Origin: Ruegeria atlantica
GTDB taxonomy: Bacteria > Pseudomonadota > Alphaproteobacteria > Rhodobacterales > Rhodobacteraceae
NCBI RefSeq assembly: GCF_013033965.1
Contig: NZ_WQFE01000009.1
Span: 124,001-188,000 of the forward strand
Reading direction: 5' to 3'
DNA length: 64,000 nucleotides
Part shown: positions 63,450 to 64,000 of the stretch, one piece after another
How positions within the stretch are numbered: the stretch's first letter is position 1
How the letters are laid out: every line of letters begins with the position of its first letter
Position numbers and translations under genes: made by a program
Notes under the pieces: generated by a model
Database searches by the model: none
Told to the model about the DNA's origin: nothing
What the model saw: only the letters and a program-made list of their open reading frames with translations

Positions 63450-64000
63450 AACCACTCGCCCGCTCATTCTGGCAGCCACATTGGCCGCCACCTGGATCCT
63501 GCCCGCCACGGCAGGGACACCAACCCCTCAGGAAAGCGAATTCTGGAAGGACGAGGTCAGCGCCGGGAACCTACCGCCGGTCGCTGAACGCCTGCCAGCC
63601 GAACCCCTGGTAGTTGATCTGACCGCCAAAGGCCGTGAGTTCGGAACCCCCGGTGGCACGCTTCGCACCATGGTGACCCGGTCAAAAGACATCCGCCAGA
63701 TGGTTGTATACGGCTATGCGCGATTGGTTGGGTTCAACGAAAACTACGAAATCGTACCCGATCTGCTGGATTCCTATGAAAATGAAGGCAACCGGAAATT
63801 CACCCTGCACCTGCGGGATGGGCACAAGTGGTCTGACGGATCGCCGTTCACCTCGGAAGACTTCCGGTATTGGTGGGAAGACGTTGCCAACAACGAATTG
63901 CTCAGCCCGTCAGGCCCACCTGATTTCCTGATTGTCGAGGGCAAAACGCCAACCGTGACCTTCCCCGACGAGACAACCGTTATCTTTGAGTGGGAAGACC
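63442..64000 (+). CDS. ABC transporter substrate-binding protein (SBP_bac_5), partial
   Basis: The frame opens with ATG at 63442, overlapping the ABC ATPase gene by eight bases, and runs off the window (186 codons seen). A signal peptide (TTRPLILAATLAATWILPATAG) leads into the family-5 opening GGTLRTMVTRSKD, YEIVPDLLDSYEN and FTLHLRDGHKWSDGSPFTSEDF. Family-5 proteins bind peptides, nickel or opines in the periplasm. With the fused ATPase it forms an uptake system near the amine operon. Confidence 0.93.
   Translation, partial: MFKTTRPLILAATLAATWILPATAGTPTPQESEFWKDEVSAGNLPPVAERLPAEPLVVDLTAKGREFGTPGGTLRTMVTRSKDIRQMVVYGYARLVGFNENYEIVPDLLDSYENEGNRKFTLHLRDGHKWSDGSPFTSEDFRYWWEDVANNELLSPSGPPDFLIVEGKTPTVTFPDETTVIFEWED

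Noticed and set aside
1-64000. CRISPR arrays, tRNA or rRNA genes, insertion sequences, prophage or att sites
   Set aside because: I saw no spaced direct-repeat series, no cloverleaf-like intergenic sequence, no transposase or integrase frame and no phage genes.

Overview
The window reads as a chromosomal segment of a marine alphaproteobacterium of the Rhodobacteraceae (Roseobacter group, in the neighbourhood of Ruegeria or Phaeobacter). This rests on a SAM/SAH riboswitch of the Rhodobacterales type in front of metK, the irr / fabA-fabB-fabI arrangement, the aroA-cmk and rpsA-ihfB blocks, an NAD-dependent molybdenum formate dehydrogenase with fused NuoE/NuoF-like parts, and GC-rich coding with long antisense shadow frames. 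I see no rRNA, tRNA, CRISPR array, insertion sequence, prophage or replication origin. No stretch above 300 bases lacks a gene.

Layout. 1-5.3 kb (-): formate dehydrogenase fdsA (cut by the window edge) and a fused fdsG-fdsB, with a LysR regulator upstream. 5.5-13.7 kb: mixed housekeeping genes (VOC protein, ychF, PagL-like lipid A deacylase, trpA, an FMN alpha-hydroxy-acid dehydrogenase, rplY, pth, a serine hydrolase, DUF2237, an IsdG-like monooxygenase). 13.7-19 kb (-): methyltransferase, trpB, trpF, lapA, ihfB, rpsA. 19.2-24.3 kb: an accessory insert between rpsA and cmk with a DUF6525 gene, a sulfatase, a flavin-dependent tryptophan-halogenase-type enzyme, a secreted hypothetical protein and a YHS protein. 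24.4-34.9 kb (-): cmk, aroA, trmB, riboswitch-controlled metK, lnt, corC, ybeY, phoH, an outer-membrane barrel and miaB.

35-41.6 kb: a conserved unknown, a phytanoyl-CoA-dioxygenase-like gene divergent from a LysR gene, irr divergent from fabA-fabB-fabI, a small membrane protein and an FKBP isomerase. 41.7-49.9 kb (+): a catabolic run with L-2-haloacid dehalogenase, three alpha/beta hydrolases (one PcaD-like), a PLP dehydratase, a TetA-type MFS exporter, a zinc alcohol dehydrogenase, an enolase-superfamily enzyme, and an ArsR-type regulator with the two cysteines of persulfide sensors such as SqrR/BigR. 49.9-54.2 kb: a roughly 1000-residue ABC-type protein with a degenerate nucleotide-binding site and a cyclic-nucleotide-binding domain, a DUF3307 membrane protein and an unknown.

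54.2-61.4 kb (-): a tight operon of a DMGDH/GcvT-type fusion, a non-pyrrolysine MttB-family methyltransferase, a TetR regulator and a sarcosine-oxidase-like flavoprotein, preceded by nested palindromes that look like the TetR operator. This is my best candidate for an undescribed system: a tetrahydrofolate-linked demethylation route for some quaternary or N-methylated amine. 61.7 kb to the end (+): a two-domain oligopeptide-type ABC ATPase and the start of its substrate-binding protein, possibly a transporter for the same kind of substrate.
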